From assembly GCA_009746045.1 (NCBI GenBank), contig RPFO01000079.1, forward strand, positions 1,067,285-1,131,284: 64,000 nucleotides of DNA, written 5' to 3'. The position numbers and the translations under genes are program-made. Shown here piece by piece: positions 1-10,421 of the stretch (positions are counted from its first letter, which is position 1; each line of letters opens with the position of its first letter). The DNA is from Mesostigma viride (lineage: Eukaryota; Streptophyta; Mesostigmatophyceae; Mesostigmatales; Mesostigmataceae). Below the pieces are notes generated by a model. That model saw only the letters and a list, made by a program, of their open reading frames with translations. It did no database searches and was not told the DNA's origin.

Positions 1-218
1 TAATAAGACATTGTGCCAGAAACAGACATCTTGCCTACTCGTGGTAGGCCACCATGCAATATTGATCTACATGAAGCAAGAATCCATACGGGCTGCCAAC
101 AATGTGGCTAGCGTGCAGGATACCATGCATGCCAGCAACCCGACCCAGCTTCCCTAAACCATTAACACATATGGTACGGTGGCTGGCTAGCAGCAGCCTG
201 CATGGCTAAATAAGGCAT

Positions 219-518
219 TTATGTGCATCGCGAGTCACACCAAATACCCCGCAGCCTGCGACGTAATGCCTCCGGCGGCCTCTTGCACTCGCTCACTCTT
301 GCCTCCTTCGCGTACGTAGCGCCCATGATATGGCGGGTGCTAGCCTTGCTCGGGTGGTAGAACCCGAGAATTCTGCATCCAAAAGTGTGCACGTCACTTA
401 GCTTGTAGTTACCTGTCGGCTGCCCTTTCTTGTTGAGAGTCTGTTCTTTCACGATGTGTGTCCAGACAGTCTCGAATACGGCCTGCATCTCGTCGGCCCA
501 GTCATCATCGTGTTCCAT
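219..518 (-). CDS. hypothetical 99-aa ORF
   Basis: An ATG-initiated ORF with an acidic start (MEHDDDWADEM) and a basic, Cys/Arg-rich end. Composition looks protein-like in the segment QTLNKKGQPTGNYKLSDVHT, but I recognise no family. It lies next to transposon-like coding sequence (1,508-2,450) on the same strand and could be another exon or the tail of a mobile-element protein. No splice-site or codon evidence settles this. Confidence 0.22.
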   Translation of the reverse strand: MEHDDDWADEMQAVFETVWTHIVKEQTLNKKGQPTGNYKLSDVHTFGCRILGFYHPSKASTRHIMGATYAKEARVSECKRPPEALRRRLRGIWCDSRCT

Positions 519-835
519 AGACCCACACCATCACCGTCGCTAGCCATGGTGCCTGGATGTCAATTGTGCTACGATTAAATGTTAGGTGCCAGATGCGCGC
601 CCTTGTTGGCAGACAACATAACTTCGTCACCTAATTTCCTCGTCCTTCGTCTCCTAGACCCTAGTCCGACACGCAGCAATCTGCAGCAATGCACGTACAG
701 TCGTACATGCACGGCCAGCTTGGCACCTGCATGTCGTTTATTTGTCGCGGAGTTCCAGGTCGCCTAGATACAGTCTAGTTCCGGCTCCACGTGCCGTCCA
801 AAATGATGCCAGAAGCTACTTCGAACGCGGTTCAT

Positions 836-975
836 ACGCAAAAAATACGCAAAAAATACGCAATACGCAAAAAATACGCAAAAAATACGCAGTGCGTATT
901 TTTTTTCCCATTTTCATACGGAAATCTTGCGTATGGCGTATAATACGCGCCATACGGCGTATTATACGCCGTATG
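836..975. repeat. TACGC-A(n) simple repeat with palindromic TACGC/GCGTA core
   Basis: Repeated TACGCAAAAAA units are followed by the reverse motif (GCGTATTTTTT) and by GGCGTATAATACGCC-type palindromes, so the tract is an imperfect inverted repeat. No gene is seen from 519 to 1,500 apart from this and the following GTGAGAA tract. Confidence 0.6.
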
Positions 976-1026
976 GCTGTTCACTGCCCGCCATGCAAAT
1001 GGCCAGACACGAGCCCCACTAGGAAC

Positions 1027-1350
1027 TCAGATTCTGAGAATTTTCTCAAAACCCTCAATTTTCTCACCTTTTGTGAGAATTTTTTGAGAAAATTGAGAAA
1101 AATCTCAATTTTTTTCCGCAGACGCTAGGCAAAAAATCTCACCAGGGTGAGATTTTGGTGAGAAAAAGGGGGTTTTGGTGAGATTGGGGTGAGAAAAAAC
1201 CCTAAAGTGAGAAAAAAGGTGAGAATGGGTGAGAAAAAGTCCGAAAAATTGAGAAAATTGAGAAAATTGAGAAGTTTCTCACCAACACGAGAAAAATCAC
1301 AAGTCAACGTGGTGAGAAATTTCTCACCAAGAGTGTAACACGAGAAAAAT
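1027..1350 (+). repeat. GTGAGAA/TTGAGAA-rich repeat, copy 1
   Basis: A degenerate tract built from GTGAGAAA, GGTGAGAT and TTGAGAAAA units, entered from the left through CACTAGGAACTC. A related tract in opposite orientation lies at 5,078-5,420 and is bounded by the same CACTAGGAACTC flank, so this is a dispersed repeat with a defined edge and not only local slippage. Confidence 0.6.
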
Positions 1351-1507
1351 CATGAGCTTTATTTCATTAAGTCCTGAACGTGAAAAAAAACTCAACACCA
1401 CTTTGATATGCATTATAGGGTGCACAAAGGTGCAATTAATATAGGGTTGTCATACAATATAAAACAGCACATCATTCCATAAACAATGCTGTCATGCCCA
1501 AATTAAA

Positions 1508-2450
1508 TCAATAGTCATCTTCTTCAGAACTGCTGTCCGAGGGGTTGCTTGCATCAACATCATCTTCTGATGACATAGTGTCATCCCCACTAGTGTCGCA
1601 ATAGTTCACAGCTTTACGCTGCCTTCCACTGGCCCTCTTTGCCATAGGGACCTCCTCAATTACAACGGTGGGCTGGCTAGGTCCAGCATCTGTGGGAGCA
1701 CCACGCTTGCGGCTGCGCCCTCGAGCAGGTGCCTTGCCAGCGCGGCGCACCACGTCGCCATCACCTAGGTCTGCCGCTGCCACCTTCTTCTTCTTGGACC
1801 CCTTCTTCTTGCCTTTCTTCTTGCCACTAGGCGGTGGCGGTGGCATCGGCTCACCCTCCTCAATCACTTCAAACTGCGGCATGGTGGGGAAATCTGCTGC
1901 CACGCTGTGATACACATGGTTACTGAGGGCAGATTGCGCCTGATGTGCCATGCTCCATGGCAGTTTGGCAGGGATTACCACCATTTCGGGAGCATAGCAT
2001 TCATCGACGACATACCCAACTGAGCTCACTGCACCTGGCAACACAAGGCACGACGACCTGGGGGCCTGTGCGCTGCTGATGACCACCAACCTCTCGTGGG
2101 GCAGGTGAGCGACATGAAGGCGATCAAAAAGCTCCACCTTCAACAACAGCTGCCATTCCCAGCCCCCTCGTGGGTACTCTAACCTGGCCTTCAGAATGTG
2201 TGTAATGAAACCAAAGTCTACACCGCCCGGGCCATGCACCGCAACTCCCGCATTCTTGTGCCGCTTTCCCTGGGATTGGTCCGCAGCCTCCGTGCGGTAG
2301 TTGAACCCGTGTATCCTGACTTTGTGGAAAGAATCCGCGTAGCGCTTCACGCCCCCACACGCCGCTACAATGCCTTGCGGCACAAGCGGCGTCAGGTTTA
2401 ATGATGCCCATGCAAGCACGTTGAACGTTGTGTCAGCACAGCGATCTCGC
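1508..2450 (-). CDS. 3'-terminal exon of a transposon-associated protein (DUF4216-like segment)
   Basis: The open frame reaches 2,596, but it has no ATG there and the upstream part is AT-rich. A good 3' splice site (GAATGCAG) places the exon start at 2,450, with one base then codon CGA, giving about 313 aa. The N-terminal part (VRIHGFNYRTE ... NAGV ... FGFITHILKARL ... LLKVELFD) follows the pattern of the DUF4216-type segment found in plant CACTA/En-Spm-associated proteins. The C-terminal part is a low-complexity tail: PMPPPPPSG, a lysine-rich run (GKKKGKKKGSKKKK) that could be a nuclear signal, Arg/Lys clusters, and a Ser/Asp/Glu-rich end. The family link is by pattern only; upstream exons are not resolved. 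Confidence 0.5.
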
Positions 2451-2883
2451 CTGCATTCAAACAAACGCACACCGATAACCCAGCAAAGAGTATTATTATT
2501 GCAAGTATTGGTTATTAAAAAAAATAGAACAGATACAACACAGGACGCTTTTACTGGCGGCAAGATCATGGCACCCGGATGGGTAAAACCAAACAAACTA
2601 GATATTAATTACTAGGGCTGGCTTTGTGACAGTAAAACATGATTGCATGGCTAATCCCAAGGCGCCTTTCAATAGGACTGAATTAAAAAAACCAAAGCAG
2701 ACGGCGTAAGTAGCATTTGCAAAAAACAAGGCTCACCAGTAGGCCTCGTCGCCATTCGCAGGGTCGCTGTAATCAGCCTTGGGAAGGGCATCTTCTACCA
2801 GCAAATCCCTTGCCGCGTTGTGTCAGCACAGCGATCCCCCCTGCATCCAAACAAAGGCACACCGATAACCAAGCAAAGAGTAT
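2428..2883 (-). repeat. 67-bp duplication carrying a 3' splice site
   Basis: Positions 2,428-2,494 and 2,817-2,883 are near-identical. On the minus strand each holds a pyrimidine-rich stretch, the acceptor AG and the first bases of the exon annotated at 1,508-2,450. The upstream copy is followed by a short open stretch (LLVEDALPKADYSDPANGDE) ending at a GTGAGC donor near 2,735, which may be a separate small exon. Confidence 0.6.
2540..2720. repeat. degraded dispersed repeat shared with 52,790-53,015
   Basis: Shared words in the same order include CTTTTACTGGCGGYAAGA, ACCAAACAAAC, a GCCTTTCrr(n)CTrAATTAAAA block and TAGCAYTTGCAA. The copies are diverged. No coding potential was seen in either. 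Confidence 0.4.
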
Positions 2884-3257
2884 GCAAATGTGTAGCCTTG
2901 TTCATTGAAACTATGGCTGGCTTACGCAAAGAGCGACTGTAAGATGACCTATACAGTGGGGCCGGAAACAGCTTGCTTGATCAGGGCGTGTTTTTCGAGC
3001 TTCACTGGCCGGGAGTGTCTAGTGGTGAGAACCATTGCTGCGATCGCTTTCCCACCATTTACGAGGAAATACCCGCAAATGAAAAACCACTGAAACGGTC
3101 TAGCTAGTCAGTCATTACATTAGCCACATGCCATCATGCATGTTTCCAAACGTCCAGGAACTGCACACGGTGCAAATGCCATTTGCAGTGCAAAAATCCA
3201 GAGGACACGACCTCATTGCTTCATATTTGTATGCAGAAGACTAAAAAAGTAACATGC

Positions 3258-3372
3258 ATTAATGGCCCGCATGCATAAAGGGCCTGAATTCTGATGCGGG
3301 CCCAACGGCAGCACCGCCAAAGCAGATAAGGGCCCGCAGTCTGATGCGGGCCCCACGGCACCACCGCCATAG
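3258..3372. repeat. two-copy tandem repeat with GGGCCCGCA/TGCGGGCCC dyads
   Basis: A ~57-bp unit occurs twice. Each copy contains GGGCCTGAATTCTGATGCGGGCCC or a close variant, so each can fold on itself. The surrounding 2,900-3,800 holds no gene I can support. Confidence 0.5.
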
Positions 3373-3869
3373 CAGAGCTCGAAGGTCGTGGTGCGCGTGA
3401 AACGTACGTATGCCCTTTGTCGGTAGGTGCCGTTGGGGTCAAATTGGGTGCCGCCAAAATCGGGCCGACGCGTCAATAGACTGAGGCCGTCGATGAGAGC
3501 CATCATGCGGCTTGGGGAACTTCAGCTAAGTTAACTTAACGCAAACCACTGGTCGCCCGCGTCGGGAACCGGCCCAACGGCTCTCCCGCAACAGAAAATT
3601 ACGCGGCATACTGCATAAGTCGTCGGATTGTTACATTTCGACGGTCAAGATTTCATGATGAGGTTTGCGTTCAATTTGCCGCAGTTTGCCGCCCAGAGAA
3701 AGTAGTTGTTGGACTCGTTGCCCACGATGAAACACAATCAAGCAAGCCGTTTCCGGCCCCACCGTGTAGGTCATGTAGTCGCTCTTCACGTCAGCCAGCC
3801 GTAATTTCAATGCACAAGGCTACACATTTCCATCTCCATTCATATTCATAATCCTGCACGACTCGAAAA

Positions 3870-4150
3870 CGCGGACAAGATAACGGCAGGCTCGAGCTAC
3901 CATGGTCCGGATTCTCCCGATTTCTGGCCTGCGCTGGTTGTCTCCTTGATATTGGCAACTCTCTCCGGTAAGAGATTTTCCGCAGTTTGGCTGTTTCGAA
4001 ACGTTAATTAAGTGAGATGCCTTCGGATCAGGAGACTCACACAGCCGCGAAATCATGCCAAAGGTCATATGTTCGATCCCTTGCTGGTAGCTTCTGAGCT
4101 TTCTTATTTTCTGTGTTCCGCGGAATCTCAGATTTGGGCCGCTAGCGTTT
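3870..4150 (+). repeat. tRNA-derived SINE-like element, copy 1
   Basis: On the plus strand CCTTCGGATCAGGAGAC (box-A-like position) is followed about 45 bases later by TGTTCGATCC, close to the pol III box B consensus GGTTCGANTCC. A second copy at 54,700-54,900 shares the CTTnGGATCAGGAGACA block, the TTCGAT block and a downstream TTCCGCGGA...TTTTCAC...TCTGAT body. The left flank (3,890-3,948) is a short sequence also seen at 8,510-8,566 and 53,520-53,575. Confidence 0.4.
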
Positions 4151-4754
4151 TCACGTTTGTTGCTTTCTGATCCGACGACAACGTTGTGCCTTGCTCGTGT
4201 GACATCTGGCGCATGGTGTGATTCATGTGTATGGTGCTGCCTTGCCACATGGGGCTGCTTTGCCATAAGAGTGAGTGTTGGGTTCTACACATTTGCTGCA
4301 TGGACCGTTAGGTGCTGGTGAGCTCTTCCTTGTAGAATGGTGATGTCTATGTCAAGGATCTGATGTCTTTTTTGTCTCTTGCACTGCTTTCATTTTAGGG
4401 GGAATTATAGGTGTCATTATTTTGGCATTTGAAGGTATAGATGTTTATCTGCAAGGGCCTGTTTTTTTTCCCCCGGCCTCTTGCATGCATGGATGTGTAG
4501 AATTGTATGTTGATGGAATTATGATTTGCCATACACATTTGCTGCATGGATTTTTAGGTGGTGCTGAGCTCAAGATCCTTGTAGAACGCTTACATCTATG
4601 TCAAGGATCTGATTTCTTTTCCTCTTGCGTATATTGTGTCGGTTTGCTTTATTTCTTGCAGGGACCACGAGAGTAAAATGCAAGCGGTTCCACTTTCAAG
4701 TCAGCATGTGACGCCCTGTCGACCGGCCCGCTTTTTAGCTAGCTACCATATAGT

Positions 4755-4915
4755 ATTTGATGATAGGCATTGAATGCGAAAGATGTCATAACGCCATAAC
4801 AGACTGTGTTGAACAGGCATTGAATGCCGAAGATGTCATAACGCCATAACAGACTGTGTTGAAAAGGCATATTTGAATGCCGAAGATGTACATAACGCCA
4901 TAACAGTGTTGAATA
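4755..4915. repeat. ~50-bp tandem repeat, three copies
   Basis: The unit contains GGCATTGAATGCCGAAGATG, then TCATAACGCCATAACAGACT and GTGTTGAA. The last copy is shortened. Nothing else is supported between 4,300 and 5,078. Confidence 0.75.
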
Positions 4916-5077
4916 GTTGAATCAACGGGTTCTTGCAGCTGTAAACATTAAAATTATTCAAACATTTAATGAAAAAATCATTATTGTTCGTGCTGTTTTG
5001 AACAGCGGTTGTTACTGGCACTGCATGCATGTGTCTGCTGCCAGCATATTGCATTATGGGTGTGTTTTTCAGCGCTG

Positions 5078-5420
5078 TGTTTTCTCACTTTTCTCACTTT
5101 TCTCACGTCCTGTTTTTCTCACTTTTCTCACTTTTCTCACGTCCTGATTTTCTCACTTTTCTCACGTTTCACACCTCCCGTTTTTCTCACTTATCTCATG
5201 TCCTGTTTTTTGAGATTTTTCTCACGTTTTTCCCCTTTTTTCACCTTTTTGGGGCAATCTCACCCGGGTGAGAAACGTGTTTTCTCACCCATTCTCACCC
5301 CATTCTCACCCTTTTTTCTCACCTTTCTCACCCATTCTCACCCATTTCTCACCCTTTTTCTCACCTTTCTCACCCTTTTTCTCACAATTTCTCACCCATT
5401 CTCAAAGCCGAGTTCCTAGT
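5078..5420 (-). repeat. TTTCTCAC-rich repeat, copy 2 (inverted relative to copy 1)
   Basis: TTTCTCACTTTTCTCAC and CCCATTCTCACCC units form a 330-bp pyrimidine-rich tract. It ends in GAGTTCCTAGTG, the reverse complement of the flank of the 1,027-1,350 tract, and abuts the CCCA array. Serine/phenylalanine-rich ORFs through it are artefacts of the repeat. Confidence 0.6.
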
Positions 5421-5430
5421 GCCCTTATTT

Positions 5431-6258
5431 GCCCCCACCCACCCACCCACCCACCCACCCACCCACCCACCCACCCACCCACCCACCCACCCACCCACCC
5501 ACCCACCCACCCACCCACCCACCCACCCACCCACCCACCCACCCACCCCACCACCCACCCACCCACCCACCCACCCACCCACCACCCACCCACCCACCCA
5601 CCCACCCACCCACCCACCCACCCACCCACCACCACCCACCCACCCACCCACCCACCCACCCACCCACCCACCCACCCACCCACCACCCACCCACCCACCC
5701 ACCCACCCACCCACCCACCCACCCACCACCACCCACCCACCCACCCACCACCCACCCACCCACCCACCCACCCACCCACCCACCCACCCACCCACCCACC
5801 CACCCACCCACCCACCCACCCACCCACCCACCCACCCACCCACCCACCACCCACCCACCCACCCACCACCCACCCACCACCCACCCACCCACCCACCCAC
5901 CCACCCACCCACCCACCCACCCACCCACCCACCCACCCACCCACCCACCCACCCACCCACCCACCCACCCACCCACCCACCCACCCACCCACCCACCACC
6001 CACCCACCCACCCACCCACCCACCCACCCACCACCCACCCACCACACCACCCACCCACCCACCCACCCACCCACCCACCCACCCACCCACCCACCCACCC
6101 ACCCACCCACCCACCCACACCACCCACCCACCCACCCACCCACCCACCCACCCACCCACCCACCCACCCACCCACCCACCCACCCACCCACCCCACCCAC
6201 CCACCCACCCACCCACCCACCCACCCACCCACCCACCCACCCACCCACCCACCCAACC
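5431..6258. repeat. (CCCA)n microsatellite, about 830 bp
   Basis: An almost pure CCCA array with scattered single-base deletions (CCA) and a few CACA/CCCCA interruptions. All three frames on each strand stay open (Thr-His-Pro-Pro or Trp-Val-Gly-Gly), so the long ORFs here are not genes. The complementary strand is (GGGT)n and could form G-quadruplexes. Confidence 0.97.
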
Positions 6259-6719
6259 CAACCCACACACGCACTGTGTGTTGAGGCCCACGATGCGCAT
6301 TCCCGGTCGGTGCAGCACGGTGTAGTACCCCCCGCGCAGCACCGTGGACTTGGCGTCGGGGGGTAGCCAGCGCGACCACTCGCGCCACGCATGCTCCAGC
6401 AGCCAGTTGCTGGATGTGGTGTTGGTCAGGAACTGGGAGGGGGACAGGCAGCACGAGGCAGGCAGGATGGCAGGTGCAATTGGGACAGGCAGGGGCAAGG
6501 GGGGTGGAAGCAAAAGAAGGGGGGCTTGGGAGGTAAGGAGGATGTTGGCAGGAGCAACAGTAGGTGGGACGGGACGGGACAGGCAGAGCTACGATCCCTT
6601 ACCCCCCTTTCGTAACCGCCTGATGCAGATTCCATAACCACAGACCTTATAATCGAATGCACCCTGCATGGTAACGCCTTGTTGGCGGCGTGTTGTGCGG
6701 CGTCCACTCGACAGGAATT

Positions 6720-7092
6720 ACACACCCCATCCATCGCTGATCCCTTCACCCCACCCCATCCATCGCTGATCCCTTCACGCCACCTCATCCATCGCCGATC
6801 CCTTCACCCCACCTCATCCATCGCTGATCCCTTCACCCCACCTCATCCATCGCTGCATGATCCCTTCACGGCCCCATGCACCTCATCCATCGCTGATCCC
6901 TTCATCCCACCTCATCCATCGCTGATCCCTTCACCCCACCCCATCCATCGCTGCATGATCCCTTCACGGCCCCATGCACCTCATCCATCGCTGATCCCTT
7001 CACCCCACCCCATCCATCGCTGATCCCTTCACCCCACCCCATCCATCGCTGATCCCTTCACCCCACCTCATCCATCGCTGATCCCTTCACCA
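6720..7092. repeat. CATCCATCGCTGATCCCTTCA minisatellite
   Basis: About a dozen copies of a 25-28 bp unit, with a higher-order variant inserting TGCATGATCCCTTCACGGCC. It ends directly at the 5' edge of the LINE fragment at 7,105. Confidence 0.85.
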
Positions 7093-7104
7093 CGGGGTGT
7101 GGCA

Positions 7105-8335
7105 AGTTTGTGTCCTGTCCCCATACCTGTTCATTATTGTCGTGGATCACGTCATGCGCCAGGCACGTGCACCGTCGCTCTACTGCTCTTAAGGGGTCCG
7201 AGCCCGGCTGGCTGAGTTGGACATCCTTAATAATCGCAAATATGGCGGCGGTGGCCCTGGCTACCGCCTGTCCGACCTGATTTATGCGGAATCATGATAC
7301 CACCCTCATCGAGCGCCCCGAGCACATTCAGACCTGGCTGGACTGTCTGGGCTTGGAGGCGCGGGCGGTGGGGTTGGAGATTAGTGTCAAAACTGAGGCG
7401 ATGATGATTGGGGCTACCAGTCGCCCACCGCTGCCGCGGCTGCTAGACGGGACGGAGGTCCCGTTCCGTGATCGCTTTAAACTGTCTGGGAGCACCGCCG
7501 ATGGTGTGGACATCCGCATCGCCGGGCCTGGCCTGGACTAGTAGGCATCGTTCGCTCAACACCTCAGTACTGGCGCTCGAAGGACCTACAGTAGGCGAGC
7601 ACCGCAAGCGAATGATCTTCAAGGTCCTGGTCCTCACGGTGCTCACCTATGGCGCCGAGGCATGGACGCTCACGGACACGCTGGCCACACGGCTGAACGG
7701 CACGGTAACCAGGATGCTCCGCCAGGCCTTGAACGTAGGGTTTTCCACACTGTCATAGGTCTTTAGAATCTTTGTACCAGGGTATGCCTCACATTTCGGA
7801 TGAGATTAGACAGGGCGTAGGATAGCATTCGTAGGACATCTTGCTCGCACCAGTCAGGTAGACACCGACCTCGGTCTGGCCGACCCCACTGAGCGGCTTG
7901 GCCAGCCAGGCGGGCGGCATGTCCTGACCTCGCCTGGCCCCAAGGACATTCCTAGAAAGATGGGTAAACATGCCATGACCAGTATCCACACTGGCAGTTG
8001 CTGGCCGACCTAGTGGTCCCAGCCCCGTTTGAACATCGCATTCACTCCCGGCTCTCTCATGCTTGGACTGCTATGCAGAACAAGAAGAGGTGGAAGACGA
8101 TTGTCCAGGCCCACACCGCCTGCCCCTGGGCCCTGTGGGCAAGCCCCCCCCCCCAAGAGGAAGTGGCACTTTGCTGAGTAGAGTAGTTCGAGTTTTCTAG
8201 ATTAGATTATGTAGCTTAGAGTTAGATTAGTTCGGCATCGCGGCTTCGCCCACCTCCATCAGTCCATCCAGCAAGGCAATATGTGCTACATGATCTCCCA
8301 ACCGGGTGTCGTTTTATAATTTATTATAATTTAAT
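7105..8335 (+). pseudogene. LINE family A ORF2 fragment (reverse transcriptase, C-terminal half), decayed
   Basis: The fragment starts inside the reverse transcriptase (LSPYLFIIVVDHVMRQAR), so it is 5'-truncated. It continues in shifting frames through HIQTWLDCLGLEARAVGLEI, FKVLVLTVLTYGAEAWTLTD and SLESLYQGMPHISDEIRQ to a basic C-terminal end near 8,180. The catalytic YADD is lost to a frameshift (LIYAES). The 3' UTR ends in a hairpin (ACATGATCTCC, loop, then an imperfect GG.GT copy) and an AT-rich TTTAATTT tail. Several indels and stops mark it as dead. Confidence 0.85.
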
Positions 8336-8592
8336 TTTTTCTCCCCACGGGCCCCACGGCCCATCGCTAGCCAGGGTAGAAGTCCGCAGGTGGAGGCTAT
8401 TGCCCTTGAGGATATAGCCGCAACACTATACCGCCTCGTCTGCCATTACTGTAGAGGACAGCTGGAATGAGGATTATATCCCCCTCTAGAGCCTAAGATA
8501 CTGTATCAAGGAGACAACCAGCGCAGGCCAGAAATCGGGAGAATCCGGACCATGGTAGCTCGCATGCTGCACTTGTCTCTCGCCTTAACCAG

Positions 8593-9276
8593 GTGGAGGG
8601 CAAGTGTGGCGTGCTCCTGAAGAAGCTTGAGGCCATCACCGCCCACACCGAGGCCCTGGCCACACAGGTCCCCAAGATAGCGGAGCAGACGGCCACCATT
8701 GCATCCCAGCCACCCCGGCAGGATGCTGGCGACCTCCCGCCGCTCTCCTACGCGGACCTGCTGCGGTCAGCGACCGCCTCCACCACCGACGCCATCGCCA
8801 CAAAGCTCCAGGAGCTGGAGGACCACCGCCAGGCCCAGCAACGGGAGGTCACCGATCGCGCTCGCCGCGAGTGCCGAGTGGTGCTACGTCGCTTCCCCCA
8901 GAAGCCAGGTGAGACGTCAACCTCTCTTGCTGACGAGCTCAAGAACCAGCTTCTTACCCTCATGGGCCTGGTAGGTGAGGTAGAACTGCGTGGGTGCCAC
9001 CGCCTTCCCCACTCACGGGACAAGGCGGCCCCCCCACCAGTCCTACTCACCTTCCCCTCCCCTGAGGATAAGCAGCGGTTCCTCTCTCGTCGCAAGCGGT
9101 TGCACGACCTCACCTGGACGCTGGATGACGACCTCACCCCCGCTCAGCAACAGCAGCGACGCGACCTGTGGCCGGAATACCTCCGCCATAAGCAGGACCC
9201 CCAGAAGCCCAAGGTGTACTGGAGGGGCGGGGACCTGATGATCAACCACAAGATGTGGACGCCCCCAGCGGGCTAG
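8593..9276 (+). CDS. LINE ORF1-like protein (coiled coil + L1-type RNA-binding fold)
   Basis: At least 227 aa. The frame is open upstream of 8,593 and no ATG defines the start. The N-terminal third (residues 1-90) is rich in Leu/Gln/Ala heptads (LLKKLEAITAHTEALATQV; ATKLQELEDHRQAQQ), typical of a trimerising coiled coil. From about residue 95 the pattern is that of L1-type ORF1 proteins: RRECRVVLRRFPQKPGE, then VLLTFPSPEDKQRFLSRRK, then LDDDLTPAQQQQRRDLWPEY and VYWRGGDLMIN. Such proteins bind the LINE RNA and form the retrotransposition particle. It ends in TAG and is followed by a family C tail (9,277-9,676) with no ORF2, so the copy is internally deleted or recombined. Confidence 0.75.
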   Translation: MEGKCGVLLKKLEAITAHTEALATQVPKIAEQTATIASQPPRQDAGDLPPLSYADLLRSATASTTDAIATKLQELEDHRQAQQREVTDRARRECRVVLRRFPQKPGETSTSLADELKNQLLTLMGLVGEVELRGCHRLPHSRDKAAPPPVLLTFPSPEDKQRFLSRRKRLHDLTWTLDDDLTPAQQQQRRDLWPEYLRHKQDPQKPKVYWRGGDLMINHKMWTPPAG

Positions 9277-9676
9277 AATAGCAATAGCCCTAGCTTGTAA
9301 CCATTGGCGTCACTGCCGCTAAGGCAGCCATGCCTAGCTGTGCCAACACACCTAGTCACGTGCCGCCAACGCACGGTACACAACCAGCCATAGCCTTAGC
9401 CTAGTCCTAGTACAGCCATGCTACGCCCTGGCTATGTTCAGATTACTTGCCCACGCTCCTTGCTATGATATGCTCACATGGGTCTTATTGCACCCACAGT
9501 TTGCCGGATCGTTAGCCTGTCCTTTTCGCTAGCCGCGCCCGATTGCAGCTGTGGCATGCCTTTGGCATGAAGGAGACTGGGGGTCTCTGCCCTTTCTCCT
9601 GTAGTGCACACACAGGGATTAAAAGCACTTCGGTGCTCCGTGACTCCCCAACGGGAGCACGAGTTTAATTAATTAA
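9277..9676 (+). mobile_element. LINE family C 3' region with terminal hairpin and (TTAA)n tail
   Basis: Non-coding. Near the end is a small AGCAC-TTCG-GTGCT hairpin, overlapped by the family C hairpin GTGCTCC (9,633-9,639) ... GGGAGCAC (9,653-9,660), then GAGTTTAATTAATTAA. The same hairpin and tail end copies at 35,338 and 56,642. Confidence 0.7.
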
Positions 9677-9759
9677 TGGTAGCTCGAGCCTAAGATATGG
9701 TTGGGGCATGATGCAGACATGGCTACCCCCCCCCCCCCAAGCGGGTCACGTTCGCGGAC

Positions 9760-10137
9760 GTGGCGGGTAAGAATTTGGATGCCATAGTCGCCAAGGCGGC
9801 AAAGACGGCTGCCACTGCAGTTGTGTCACAAAATGTGGCTCAGCTCAGACAATGCAATATCATCCTCAAGAACTTTGAGGTGGGCAAGCATGACACCGCA
9901 CCCGCGCTTACCGAGGCCTTGCGGGGTCCCGCGTTCCTGGGGTTTCTGCAGCTGTGGCACCACGTGACCATTGACAGGGCCATTCGCCTGCCAGGCCCAG
10001 CTGGCCTGGTTCTGGTCACCATGGCCACCGTGAACGACCAGAAACGGGTAATGGGAGCCGGTCGCCTGCTCAAGGGCACCCCCATCAGCATGGACGAAGA
10101 CTACACCCCGGCACAGCTGGCGGCGAGGAGCAATTAG
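9760..10137 (+). pseudogene. truncated LINE ORF1-like fragment
   Basis: The frame CNIILKNFEVGKHDTAPALT ... RAIRLPGPAGLVLVTMATVN ... GAGRLLKGTPISMDEDYTPA follows the same order as the ORF1-like protein at 8,593-9,276 (strand, loop, 'LVTM', Arg-Leu-Leu, 'DEDYTPAQ'). It is shortened and has no ATG. A diverged, partial copy. Confidence 0.55.
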
Positions 10138-10421
10138 TGCTCAGTGGAATCACGAGCAGGTGGTGGTGGCACGAGCCGGGTACGTACCGGGGGGTAACCG
10201 TGTGCAGCTGCGACTGTTGGCGGATCAGTGGTCGTTTTGGTGCTTACCTGGGTGGTGTCCGTGTAGACACCGACAATGTGGAGTCTCGTGACAAGCAGAA
10301 GGTAGAGTCCCGTCACAAGCGTGCTGCCCCTGGTGATTCCAGTAGGTAGACAACCCTACTCGTCGGCTCGCGGCTAACAGGCTTCGGGGACAGCCTCTAA
10401 ATAGTCCCCCGTTCCACTACC

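Noticed and set aside
5268-6513. Very long ORFs of Thr-His-Pro-Pro or Trp-Val-Gly-Gly on both strands
   Set aside because: They are translations of the CCCA array; every frame on both strands is open.
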